NCBI GenBank assembly: GCA_011800155.1
Contig: CM022368.1
Location: forward strand, 434,001 to 498,000
Source of the DNA: Flammulina velutipes
Lineage: Eukaryota; Basidiomycota; Agaricomycetes; Agaricales; Physalacriaceae
Direction: 5' to 3'
Length of the DNA: 64,000 nt
The translations under genes and the position numbers were made by a program. Positions 1 through 12,048 of the stretch are shown piece by piece (within the stretch, counting starts at the first letter, position 1; each line of letters opens with the position of its first letter). The notes under the pieces were generated by a model. The model was not told the origin of the DNA. It saw only the letters and a program-made list of their open reading frames with translations, and made no database searches.

Positions 1-2622
1 TCCCAGCTTTCCCCCGGCGGCGAGTTTCCCGCAGTGATTCCGGCATTGGCATAGAAAGGACTTTCTTTGGACTCGAGTGTTCCTGATTATGAGTCTCAAG
101 ACAGAGTTATTCTTGCGAATGCTTCGACAAGTAAGTTTAGACCTTTAGAAAGAGCGTACCATGATGATTCATCTCGACAAATACTGCGAGAGCCGCGCGG
201 CTAGGAAATCATGAGCAGCCGAGGTGGGCATAGGGGAAGAAACACAAGGCTTCGTATATGTCGCGCTAGTAATACGAACTGGTTCGCCTTTGCCGGCGTC
301 GACGTGAGGATGGGCACTAGCAACATGTGGAAGATTCTCAGGATCTCCGACCCACGATGCAAAGCCTTCGGAATTCGATGCGTGCGCTAGTAAGTAATGC
401 GGTGAGCGCACATAGAAGAACATGCTGTTGGGTTACGGAATACATCCTAGAACTTACTACTAGTATGAGGCGTCGGTAAAGTCGGCTAAGATGTCATGGA
501 GCATTGAGACAGTTCGAACCATCTCCCAGGGCGCCAGACGGGCAGAATCACGAATGGTATAGCAATAGAAATCCAGAACAAGTTCGTTGTATGCCAATGA
601 GATGCGGCTGTCCGGAAGAGCAAATGGGTGACGACGGATCCGGAGTTTCGACCGTGGCTCCCCGAGCGAGAGAAGGCAAAGAAAAATGCAGCTATTCCCA
701 GCACAGAATTGCCGAATGACCACAGGTAGATCTATCCGGCTGCTTAGTGGACAGGGAATGAAGAAAACATATCGCGATCGGAGAGCAACGGAAAGCGCAT
801 GGTATGTACGGTTGTTTGCCTAGATCGAGTCTCGACAACTCTTTCTAGTTGACTTTCACCTAGCTTCCATCCTCATACGTTGGAGGCTGTCCGTGCGGAA
901 TATTGAACTCGTAGCATCAGCTGGTTATTCTCCGTTGAAGGAACTAGTGCCTATATGGAAACAAACAGACTCTCAGGCGGCAACTGACCAGCTACTCTGT
1001 CCCGCAGTGGGAATTGACATGGATGCGTTTTACCGACGTAGACGCTGGCGGGCACTGTCCGCGACGGCAACACGTTCTGGGCATTATATTACATCGACAC
1101 TGCCTGACTCTAGGTGCTTCTCTACGCCTCTAGAAGATGTCTACCGTTACAGCGTCTCGAGCTGCTGCGTCCAATCAATTCAAAACGAAATCACCACGCA
1201 CTGTAGACGCTGTATCTTACGACAAACAACACTATCGTGTCTCCACTCATTTATGCCTCGATTCGCTATCTTGTGGTGTAGCTGTACATCGCTCGAAATG
1301 TTCTTGTTTCACAACGTAACCCACATTGACACCGGTGACATTTCCTACCGGAGAACGCACGTTCAGTATGTACACGAAATCACTACACTCGGTTCACTGT
1401 TACTTATCGTTCAATAGCTGTAGATTGCGTGGGAACTCAACTAATCGTACCCGTGCAAACGCTGCGGTGTGGGGTTCTGCGGCGTACATGCGAAGACGTG
1501 CGGCGTAAGTTCCACTATCGAACAGGCTTCTACAATAACCGGCCTTATCAGACACGGGCACCAAGACTCCGGGGGCGAACACCCACGTATTCTTGTGGCG
1601 TATGCTGGTGTACGTATACTTTTGGACTGTTTTGACCTCAATGATACTGCCACACTTTTCGACTGCAAGTCCGACTCGCTCCAGATGAATGATATGCGGA
1701 AGCGAAGCTCCTCCGATACACGAAGTGAACCCAGACCGGTACTATGTGGCATGTATACAGCTATCTTAACATGTTGTCCATTTCATCCATCTTCTACTAC
1801 ATTTGATACGGCGTTTAGTACAATGGTCAACTCTTAGATGAACCGAACCATCTACTGATACGAGGCCGAGCTCTTACCTCGTTTACCTCGAATGAAGGGC
1901 TCTTCATGTTATAACATGCCGGCAAGATCGTGAGGGAAAGCGTCGATCCTGGAAGCATTCCCCGACTCCGAGGAGAGAAGAAGAGATCTATCTAAGTTGT
2001 CAAGGGGCAGACAATTGACGAGCCTGGATTTCATGGTACTGTACTCGTCGTTGTGTGCAATCACGGTCCAGGATAATTGATATGATTAGATATCTATCTA
2101 CTACTTACCTTGCTCTCGATCTTGTAAATGTCGGTAACTATGGAGTGGCTGAATCGACTGCAATGGGTCTGCGGGAGTAAACCCGCTGCTAATCAAGACT
2201 ACTGTTGTGTGGCGCTACTGGTGCTTCGGAGAATACCATTGATCTAGCTCGGAAAATCCTTCAACGTTCACGGCGTATCGGCAGTACAAACCAAATTTTT
2301 ATTGTTGGTAAGGCCTACAAATGCAAACTAGACTATTCTAGCTACAATTTAAACTGAGAACGAAAACAAGAGATAACACAAAACAAAAATAGAGCAAAGC
2401 AATAACAAAGCAAGGCAATTGGATGAAGGAGGAAATGGGACACAGCGAGGAAGAGAAGAATGAGAAGTGAGAGAGAAAAAAGACAGTGACCGTAACAATG
2501 TTTGGAAGGTTTTATGGGCATGTAAAAACGAGAAGCATGGGTGAACGAGCGTGGCGTTGTTGGATGTTGAAAGATGATGATGGAGAAAAAATGAGTGTTT
2601 TTTTTTGGTTTTGGCGATATTT
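1..2622. other. Gene-poor left flank
   Basis: I see no convincing gene here. Several ORFs of 60-174 codons occur on both strands, many overlapping each other around positions 890-1840. None shows a recognisable domain, a compositional signature, or a chain of exons joined by good splice sites. Positions 2280-2620 are AT-rich and precede the 3' end of the minus-strand gene that follows, so they may hold its 3' UTR. Confidence 0.5.
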
Positions 2623-4040
2623 TCAGAGCAAGAAGGAAAGGGGGAAACGTAGCACGAAGAAGATCAACTTGATGATCCAATAGAGCAAGAGAAGAATGGA
2701 AAGGTCGAAGACAAGATATGCTGACACCGCCGCCCAGTTGGGCAAGCCTGACATCCAGTCGCGTTCCTCTTCGATAGCAATATCCGTTGCCTCATTGTCG
2801 ATTGGGCACGGAGGGAGCTCCTCGAAGGACGCGGACGAAAGGTCACGTTCCGCTTTATACACCGAAGCAGGAATAGCGAGAGGAAGGCGTGGTGCGAAAA
2901 ACTCGTAATTCCTGGCAACACGGCGCACCCATTCCTCGTCTGTCTGGCGATTGTCTGGCACGATGATGCGCGCACGAGCACAGACGGTGTCGCCTTCGTC
3001 CACTGTATGACGCCGGCGTCTTTTCTGTGGGTTGGCACTGGCGCTCGTGGGCTGAACAGGGGGCGGGCGGCGGCCACTAGCTGGCTGCAGATCGAGATAA
3101 GCTGCAGGCAATGGCGCAGGTTTGGCTACGGGGGCTATCCATCTAGCAATGCGGGGTTGAGGGGGGGAAGTGTAGGATCTGCCAAACGCCGGTTTCACAG
3201 GAGGGGTCTTGCGGAAAATATCTGGAAGCTGCTTTGGCTCCGGCTCGTCCTTGGGCTATAGAGAGAGAGTCAGCAAATGTTGTATGCTTTAGTTGATGAA
3301 TAATTTACCTCAACAATGCGGACTTGTTTGCCTGGCTTGGAGTCGGATGCGCTCGAGGAAGTGCGCTTTCTGAACATCCTTGGGGTCAACTTCTTGATGA
3401 CTGGCAGTGAGAGCGTCCTATCCAGAGAGAGCGAACGGCGAAGTGCATTCTTGAAAAGCCTCTTCGATCCCGGAGGGAGAATGATGCTGAAGCGACGCCA
3501 AAAGCTGCGTCGCGGCGAGGAGAAGATTTCTTCGGGAGTCGGCAGAGCTGTCAACTCATCCTCTTCCTCGCTGGTGACCGTGAGGGGAGCCGGGCGCACG
3601 CGCTCCTTGGGACGAAGAAGGCGCATCTCTTCGACATTCATTTCCACAAGCTGTGAACAATGGTGAACAAGGTGGCTGACAAGAAAGATAGGGCATTATG
3701 TACCTTCTGACCAGGGAGTGGGCCATACATCGGGTTTCCCTAAGATAGCAATGAGCAAAGATAGATGTTGCTGTCAAACGGGACGCACCTCTGGATATTC
3801 ACTGACATAGCCAAGGCTGTCCCTGTTGGCTTGCCAGATCTTTCGAGCTTCTCTGTATCCGTCCGCGATGAGATCTTGCAAGGTCATAACACATTCGACG
3901 TCGTGGCGTCCATCCATCGGGCATCGCTGTCAGATAAATATTAGCAGAAGAAAGAGGTCCAAAAAAATCGAGCGCACCATCAAGCTTGGGACGTCGCCAG
4001 AAGCCCACCATGTCATGTTAGTATTGTTGTCTACTTCCAT
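2623..4040 (-). CDS. Hypothetical protein with C-terminal membrane anchor
   Basis: I do not recognise the family. The reading joins five exons on the minus strand. The start codon is at 4038-4040 and the stop at 2623. Introns lie at about 3928-3987, 3789-3740, 3697-3652 and 3308-3257, all GT-AG and near 50 bp. The N-terminal half contains the short motif GNPMYGPLPGQ. The middle is rich in Arg/Ser and Pro (several SP/TP sites and basic RRRRH-type clusters). The last 35 or so residues are strongly hydrophobic (YLVFDLSILLLLYWIIKLIF), consistent with a tail anchor. It lies immediately downstream of, and in the same direction as, the TOF1-like gene. Function unknown; I infer membrane attachment only. 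Confidence 0.6.
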
Positions 4041-4633
4041 GATGTGTCGAGACGGTCGAAGAAACTAAGGTGTCGCGGGGAAGAGGTATCGCACATGCAA
4101 TGGTGGTGGGAGGAGAACAAGAAACAAATCAACATTGGATCGCTTAAATACAATCTGCCGTCCATTGTCCTACCATTTCCACTCACGGCGGTGGGCAGAA
4201 TTTCGATTGTAGACCATAATCGGACCGGAGCTCTAAAATTGTGTTCAGATTCCAAATGTGGTCGGGAGGAGAAAGGAAGGATTTCTCACCTTGTCGTATG
4301 GAATTCAGGGAAATAAGAGAGCACGATGAACACGACGCGTCGATGTGGCGGTGTTACACAAAGATACCGTGACTGTTGTGACTGTTGTGACTATTGTGCT
4401 CTGTCGTGTCTTGTTGGGGCCTATTGAGACCACGGCACGGCACGGCACTGTAACCACGAGGAGGGAGCAGGGCTAGCTGGGAAGGGTTGTGATATGGAAA
4501 GTAGTCCCATTCTGGTCCCGTTGTAGAGGGCACGATTAGGTCTAAATTACCTGGTACCAATCGTCAGCTTGGCGCCTCAGCGACGGAACAAGAAATATAC
4601 TCACTATGCTATATTGTACAACGCTGCCCCTCA

Positions 4634-7600
4634 TCAATCTTCGTCATCGTCGCTCAGCACCAAACGCTTCGGTTTGCGCGACACCATCTTAACGTCCATA
4701 TCCTCGTCCTCGGGAGGCTCGTTCGATGGCTCTTCCACTGGCTCTGGGGCGGGTTTATATGCCGGCTTGGGTCGCGGTCGTGGTCGTGACGGCTTCTCGA
4801 TAACGGGTCCAATATCCTCATCGTCCGCATCCGAGTCCACCACAGCTACCGGAGGAGTAGTGTCTCCTTCATCTGCGCCTTTCCTCTTCTTCCTTTTCGA
4901 GCCCTTCTCGGTATTGTTCTCGGTGTTCCGCTTCTTTCGTTTCTTTGTTCCATGCGCGCGCATGCCCTCCGGGCGCTCCTCATAGAGTTTGACAGGAACC
5001 TTCTTCCCAGCTCGCTTCTCAGCCTCCTTCTTCAAGAATTCCTCCATGTCCCCATACTCCTCGTCGCTGTCCTCGATAAACTGAGCGCTCTTGTACTGCA
5101 CTTGCTCTTTCTCCTTCCGTTGACGTTTTGCCTCGCCCTCCGCTTTCCGCTTACTGCGTTTCTTTTCCTTCTTTTCCCTTTTCTCTTTCTTTCTTCTTAT
5201 CCGTTCTTCTCCGTTCCCTTCACCTCCCGACCGACCACCGGCATAATCTTCGCTGTCGTCATCGGAAGAGGAAGAGCTCTCCGCGACAACTCGTCGACGT
5301 CGCTTGGTTTTAGTGATCAAAGCATCCTCGATATCGATGGGCGTCTTCAAGTATTCGTCGACGACCGCCAGTTTCTTCTCCACGTCGACCTCCTTGGGCA
5401 ATATCCAAGTGACCTCGCCATCTTCGTCGTCGCCTTCTTCCCAGATCTTGAAGCCGCAAAGTCTGAAAACGAGCCTCAAGTACGGATTCTTTGCGGCAGC
5501 GTTGACGTAGTCGTCGTCGACCATGGGTACCATGAAGTCTGTAGCGGTCCGCTCGGGCATGTCCTTCTTTTCTGCACCTTCGACTTCGCTGGCATCGTCT
5601 TCATCCTCGTCAGGAACTTCGAGTTCCCGGTGACGCTGCGCGACGGCCGCAGTCAAGAGCTTCGGGGAAGGATTGAGTGATATTCGCCTTGAAAAGTGAT
5701 GAAACCTACCTGCTTGACCCACTCGGTCCATTTTTCATCTTGTTGACCAAGGGCCTTGAGCGCAATTCCCAACTGCTCTTTCCACTCATACCCATCCTTC
5801 ACGTGAAGTTCCTTCTCCACCGTCATCTGCTCCTTCTTCGTACGCTTCTCCTTCTTCGGTGGCTCCCAGCTCGAGAATTTCTTCCAGTCGCCCTTCGTCC
5901 GAGGGAAGAGCGCTTCGATGGCCAAGAAGGGGTGAACTTCCATGGTCTTGAAAAACTGTCGAAGAACGAAGTTGATGAATCGGACGAGGTCTTTCTCCTT
6001 CGGTTGCTCGCGTAGGAGGCGCTGGAACAACAACAGAGTTGACACGTTGAAGTATAATCCTTCCGCTTTGAGGCGGACCACCTGGCGGTGCATGAGCGCA
6101 ATCACGTATTTCAGAGGCGTCGGTACGGTAGCCAGATGAGCGAGTAGCGCTGCGGTGATTTCAGGAGTTGCAAACCTCTAGAATTCATTTTTTGAGCATG
6201 GTAAAGGGTTTGGTTCGTAAAGGGACCCACACTTTCAAAAGCCTCAAAGCTCCAGTTGATTTCGCCTTCGCCACCTTTCTTCTTCCGAATCATCCTCTCG
6301 CTGCCCTCCAGGACACGAAGCAGCTCGTGGACCATCCGGACAGATCCATCTATCCTCAGCTTCAATGAATCATAAGCAATGTCGAGCGTCTCTCCGTTGT
6401 ATACGAGCTGCCGTATGAATGTATCCCTGCCTTCCAGATTCTCTATGACCAGAATTAGTTGTGTGAGTACGCCCACGCCCGCTTTGATTTCGCTGAGTCG
6501 TTTAGGTTTGTCGTCCATAGCTTCTCGTATCCTGCGGAGAACCCATGCGATCCAGGTGCGCTCAGCCACCTCTGCGACCAAGCCCAGCTCCTTCTCTTCC
6601 CGAGACAAGAAGAACTCCAACACCCAACTCGAAAGGCACAATAGACGAAGGTTGTCGCTTTCCGTAATCTTGGGACGTTCTGCGCGAATGTCCTTAATAA
6701 TGTCCTTCGTGAAGTCGTTGAAGGCTCCGTCGATGAAATCGTTCATCAAGGCTCGGAGTGCCTCTCCTGCTGGAAGGCTGAGCCTTTCTTCGGCAACTAC
6801 CTCTCTCGGCGGGCGAGCACGCGGTTTCTTTGCGATATCCCAAAGATCTGTCGCAGAGGTCTTGAGGTCGACGGCCTGCCCGCGATGCAAGACGAAGGGT
6901 TTGGCCGCTGTATGTTTCAGCGTGACCTGAACAGTAGTCCCGAAGCGCGAATGACGCGACGCAACATGCTTTTTCTTGAGCTTCGCGTCCTCTTCAAGGA
7001 GATTTGCGAGGGAAGTTTTGGTTGTTGGTGCGGCAGCGGGTGGGACGAAGCGTGTGAGGAGGTACAGCGTCTCAAGAACAACAGTATTGAATGAATTGAA
7101 TAGAGGATCGTGGGATGTGTTGGCCGCGACTGTGAGGAGTAGGTCTGCAGCATGAGTGTCACGGAGGCGAATGATGTAGGGTGAACTGTCTGACTTGACG
7201 AAGGCCAGGTTGCGATATAAATGCAGTATGACGTTGATTATCTGGCCATCTCGAGGTGTACGTTCTTTGGTGGGTCTGGCGAGGGGAGGTAGAAGGATTC
7301 GGAATACGGCGTCCAAGACATCGGGTGCACATAGAGCCGTCTTGTAGGCCGCATGGGCAGCAAGGAGATGGGTATATTCCGGCCGCGCGTCTGCATCTTC
7401 TTCGCTGTCGTCCAGCTCCTTCAACTCTGCAGCGACGTCGATTGGCCAGGTCATTGCAGTAATAAGATCGACCGTGGCCACCGCGCGTTTATCCTCGGGA
7501 GTGAGGACGAGAAGCATGGGTATAAGATCTGTAATCATTACACGCGTCTCCCAGAGCAGTCTAGCGACCGTATCATCGTCTTTGCGCCACAGCCGTTTGA

Positions 7601-7760
7601 GATCTTTGAGACATGCGTAGGCCGAGTCTCCAGGAACATACGGCGTTCCACCGCCAAGAGCACTGACGACGCGCTTTACGAGAGGAGAGAAGAAGTCATA
7701 GGGCGAGGTGTCGTCGGCGCTGTCCGAGACGTCGATAACCTCCCGTTCGTCGTCGCTCAT
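4634..7760 (-). CDS. tof1: Replication fork protection factor, TOF1/Timeless family
   Basis: Three exons (7760-6231, 6177-5710, 5659-4634) with 53-bp and 50-bp GT-AG introns give 1,007 residues, close to Swi1/Tof1 length. The N-terminal 550 residues show the Timeless domain pattern, including the segment LYRNLAFVKSD and the run SRFGTTVQVTLKHTAAKPFV. The C-terminal 300 residues are strongly acidic and lysine-rich (EDEDDASEVEG and KKEKREKKEKKRSKRK tracts), as in family members. Known role: Tof1/Swi1 forms a complex with Csm3/Swi3 at stalled replication forks, pausing the replisome and activating the checkpoint. The start chosen is MSDDEREVID; the frame stays open upstream to 7841, but those codons look like 5' leader. 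It is divergent from the GH31 gene. Confidence 0.9.
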
Positions 7761-8564
7761 AATGATGGCTTCTGGCAGCCTGGTCACGAAAGCGTAACAG
7801 CGCGTTGTCACGCGCAAATGCGCTTTGATTTTACTTATCATGGTTGATGAGCATTGTTCATACTGGAATTAATCGAATATGTCCATCGATAGGTGCGAAG
7901 AACAACGGCGCCACAACCTGGCAACAGCGGTGTTTTTTAGTTTGTGGAATTTGGTGCATGCACGTGATGAAAACAAGCTCTCATTTCAACTCCCACCGAG
8001 GCGGCGGCGAGGCCACTACAAATCTCATTTTCCGTGAAAATCATGTAATCTAATACCTTGAGCATTGTCAATGTCTAGTAAGCTCAGTCCTTTTATTTGC
8101 ATCAATTTACTGACGATAGTAGGCGTCAGGTTTATGTTTTGCGAGCAAATGCTATATACTCTTCAATTGCCGAGCTCTCTGGTGTCGATGATCCCTATCC
8201 GACTTATTCCAGAATATTGGCTGGACATACATGCGCTGAAGGGAATCCCTGATACCTCTGCGACAGTTGAACTCGACATCACATTTTCATGCATCTGTCA
8301 GTATTGTTCTTTATTGCGGCTCAATGGTCCATTGATCAGCGCATTTAGCTCTATCTCCGTCTACCCCTCGTCCTCTCCCGTCCGTTCGAGATGGATGTCT
8401 CCAGTAACATGACGAAAGAAGTTCACTGAAGACTTGTGGTTCATGTCGACTTCTCCGTCACCCGGCCCGCTAGGTGAACTCACCTGGACTGCGTCTCCTC
8501 ATAAGATCACTATCGTGATCAAAACCAAGCCAGACGTTCGCGTTCCTTTATCCCAACATCCACC
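7761..8564. other. Divergent intergenic region between tof1-like and GH31 genes
   Basis: About 800 bp between two divergently transcribed genes. Short ORFs at 7844-8053 and 8065-8412 have no recognisable content and no matching splice structure. I see no repeat or RNA gene. Confidence 0.4.
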
Positions 8565-11423
8565 ATGGTCAAATTCTCCGCTGGAATGTGGTACAATGCC
8601 CCCAACGTTGCTATCAGCTGGGCAACCGAAGTGGTCAAGAGCGAGGCTTTCGACGATCGTATTCGTTGTGTTTCGGTACATATATCCTCTTGCGCAAACG
8701 ACATTGACTCATTTTCCCATGTAGACGACTAAAAAGATCACCCAACGGGGGGACACACTCAACGCACCTACGATCACCATGGAATGTTCTTCGCCAATCC
8801 CCGATGTTTTTCTCCTTGAAGCCTATCACTGGAAAGCGCAGAAACCTACTCTTAACGGTCCTCACTATGAAGTCTTTCCTGGAATTGATATGAAACAATT
8901 GGTCAGTCACCTCTCTAAGTCTTCAGCCCAAATTGATCATGGCCCCAGGCTTTATCCCAAAAAGATGTGGTGAAAGCCGTCAAGTCTGAAACCGAGCTGA
9001 AGCTATTGTCGGGAACCATCTCTGCGACATTCGACACCAGTCCCGGAGTGTTCAATCTCGATATTCGTTCTCACAACGCTCCTGGACCTACGAGCATAAC
9101 CTCTTCGTCAGACTTCCTACTCACTCAACTCGGATGGAGATCAGTCGGCTACGTCAAGCGCAACACGAACTTGGAACACCCTAACCTCAACCTAGTCGAC
9201 CCAGACAAAGGTGATATGTGGACGACTTTCCAGTTTCAACTGTCGGTCGGGGAAAAGATCTACGGACTTGGAGAGCGATTTGGAGCGTTTGCGAAAAATG
9301 GACAGGTTCGTACCGAACGTTCAAGGCAACGATCGATTGAATAGACTTGTTGTATAGGGAATAGAAATGTGGAACGAAGATGGTGGGACATCGTCCGAGC
9401 TTACCTATAAGAATGTTCCATTCTTCCTCAGCTCGCGCGGATATGGTATTTTCGTCGCTTGTCCTGGTGCTGTCAGCTTCGAAGTCCAAAGCGAGAGTGA
9501 GCATTCAGTAGCTACGACCTTTATGACACTCATCACTATGCATAGGAACCACCCGAGTCAATATCTCTGTTCCTTTCGAAAGTCTTTCGGTCTATATCGT
9601 CCATGGCCCGACACCTGCTCAGATTCTAGAGCGGTACACCATCATCACCGGACGTCCAGCGCTTCCTCCGCCCTGGACATTCAACCTGTGGCTTTCGACG
9701 TCCTTCACCACCAATTACGACGAGAAAACTGTCAACGAGTTCTTGCAAGGCATGGAAGATCGTGACATTTCCGTGGGCGTCTTCCATTTCGACTGTTTCT
9801 GGATGAAAGCGTTCCATTGGTGTGACTTTGAGTTCGACAAGGATTTCTTCCCCGATCCTAAAGGACAACTAGCAAGACTTCGTGACAAAGGTTACAAAGT
9901 GAGTTTACCTGTGCGTTTATGTGCAGAGGTTGACGTTTACTAGGTCTGTGTCTGGATAAATCCCTACATTGCCCAAGAAAGCGCGCTATTCGATGAAGGA
10001 GCCGAGGGTGGATACTTTCTCAAGAAACGTGACGGAAGTGTCTGGCAGTTTGATTACTGGGTTAGACTTAGCCTCAACTCGCGACTTGGCGTAACTAACA
10101 CGTATTACAGCAAGCTGGCATGGCGTTCGTTGATTTCACCAACGCGGCCGCGTGCAAATGGTATCAATCCAAACTCAAAGTGTTGATGGATCTCGGCGTA
10201 GACTGCTTTAAGGTATGATGTCTTCTAATCGTTGATATCGCCTAAAGGCTAAAGCTATCTCTTCAGACCGATTTTGGTGAACGCATCCCAACGGGGAACG
10301 TCGTCTACGCTGATGGGTCAAATCCCGAGAAGATGCACAATTACTATTCCTTCCTCTACAACAAGGTTACTTTCGAGGCGATAGAGGAGTACAAAGGCAA
10401 AAACCAAGCGGTTGTCTTCGCGCGCTCTGCCACGGCGGGCGGCCAACGGTTCCCTGTCCATTGGGGCGGTGATCCCATGTCGACATTCGAGGCCATGGCG
10501 GAGACGCTGCGTGGTGGTATGAGTCTGGGTTTGTCAGGGTTTGGATACTGGGCACACGATATCGGTATGTGGATGGATGCTAACCGCGTTGTTCCGGAGC
10601 GCTCATCATTGTATAGGTGGTTTCGAGGGCACTCCTGATCCTGCATTGTACAAGCGTTGGTTTGCTTTTGGTGCCCTCTCAAGTCATTCTCGTCTTCATG
10701 GCAGTGGCAGTTACAGGGTGCGTACAGTGTGATCGGGCTCTTTTAACTCAATATATTTATTCGTTTGTTTAGGTGCCTTGGATCATCGACGAAACTGGTG
10801 AAGCTGACCGAGTCTTGAAAAAATTCGTGGACCTCAAGCTTTCTCTCATGCCGTATCTCTATGCCACCGCTATCAAGACTCATCAGACAGGCGTCCCGAT
10901 GATGCGACCGCTCTTTGTCGAATTTCCAGAGGATCCTTCGTGTTGGAATGTCGATACACAATACATGATGGGGAGCAATCTTCTTGTCTGTCCGATCTTC
11001 AACGTCGAAGGCACTGTTCAGTTCTATGTACCACAGGGCAGTTGGTATGGAATTCTCGATGGCAAAATCCGGACTGGCCCCGGATATTTTGTCGAGACGC
11101 ATGATTTTATGAGTCTGCCACTCTTGCTGCGGCCAGGTACTGCCATTGTGATTGGGAAATACGAGAACGAGGAGCGAAAGAACGCGGTATACGACTACAC
11201 GAAGGAGGTTACAGTATTGGTCAACCCTCCTGTTTCTGGCTCCATGGATATCAAGGTCAATGTGCCAGATAGCGAGAAGCCTGGAGAAATCGCTGCTGTA
11301 ATCCGTGTGCATGGGACCATAGAGACTGTCGAGGTGGAAGTCGTTGAAGGGCTTCTTAGGGGAGGATATACGGTTCGAAAGGTTTGTTCTAGCGGACTCG
11401 TAGAAGATCATCGCCGTAATTAG
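8565..11423 (+). CDS. Glycoside hydrolase family 31, alpha-xylosidase-like
   Basis: A multi-exon gene starting at MVKFSAGMWYN. An N-terminal beta domain is followed by a (beta/alpha)8 catalytic domain. The nucleophile motif KTDFGERIP (about 10267-10293) and the acid/base region PVHWGGDPMSTFEAM (about 10456-10500) match the YicI-type alpha-xylosidase subgroup of GH31 rather than alpha-glucosidases. It has the DCFWMKAFHW and VWINPYIAQES segments of that group. No signal peptide is visible, so intracellular action on xyloglucan oligosaccharides is likely (inference). About ten introns of 45-65 bp all use GT-AG. The 3' end is slightly uncertain: reading through gives a stop at 11423, while a possible 53-bp intron at 11382-11434 would give a stop a little beyond 11445. 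Confidence 0.9.
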
Positions 11424-12048
11424 CGCGATTATAGTCCAGTGGAAATATTCATTAAAGTGGTCTTCTCTTACTCTTGGCGGTCGCGTTTAAATAGTGTTTT
11501 ACAGGCTTGGGTGTCAACCGAGAGTCAAGCGTCCGACGGGCCTGAGGGAGTTGGCATGCGCAAGGAGGAGCGCTGCATGCCTTTGGGGCGTGTGCATAGG
11601 GATGACGCATCCCGACACATGGAAGATCAACCATACGAAATTAAACGTGCATCTATTCTTGGATTTACACATTTACGTTTCACCGCTTTGACTCCCTCTA
11701 AACTCGTTCTATCGTCTATCTCTCCTGCCAAAAGACGTTAGCCTCTTGCTCTACTCAGCTTCGGCAATGCCTTGTTTCCGTTCTGGGCTTCAATTACCTG
11801 CACTGATGGCGTGCCGCACCTGAATCAAGGTCCAAGTTTATGCCCCATTTGCAAATCTATGTTCTTTTTCATCACAAAATGACATACTGCGCTGTTGCCT
11901 CGATACCAAAACCAGAACAAAACCACAAATTTGATTCCGCAACTATCTTTCTTCCTTCCACCACCGCCTGTCCACCCGCCGTTCATTCTCTTCACGCTCT
12001 CTGTCTCTTCTAGACTACGACTACTTTACCCTCTTTAGCGGTTATACG
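11424..12048. other. Intergenic region upstream of GH16 gene
   Basis: No ORF or RNA gene I can support. The last 150 bp before the GH16 start are pyrimidine-rich (CTTTCTTCCTTCCACC-type tracts), as is common in fungal promoters. Confidence 0.4.

Noticed and set aside
893..1837. Overlapping ORFs of 100-174 codons on both strands
   Set aside because: No domain, no low-complexity or codon signature favouring one frame, and no splice-linked continuation; likely chance.
4952..5680. 242-codon plus-strand ORF
   Set aside because: It is antisense to the acidic, Lys-rich C-terminus of the TOF1-like gene; its Leu/Ser/Phe-rich content is what reversed KKEK/DDE tracts produce.
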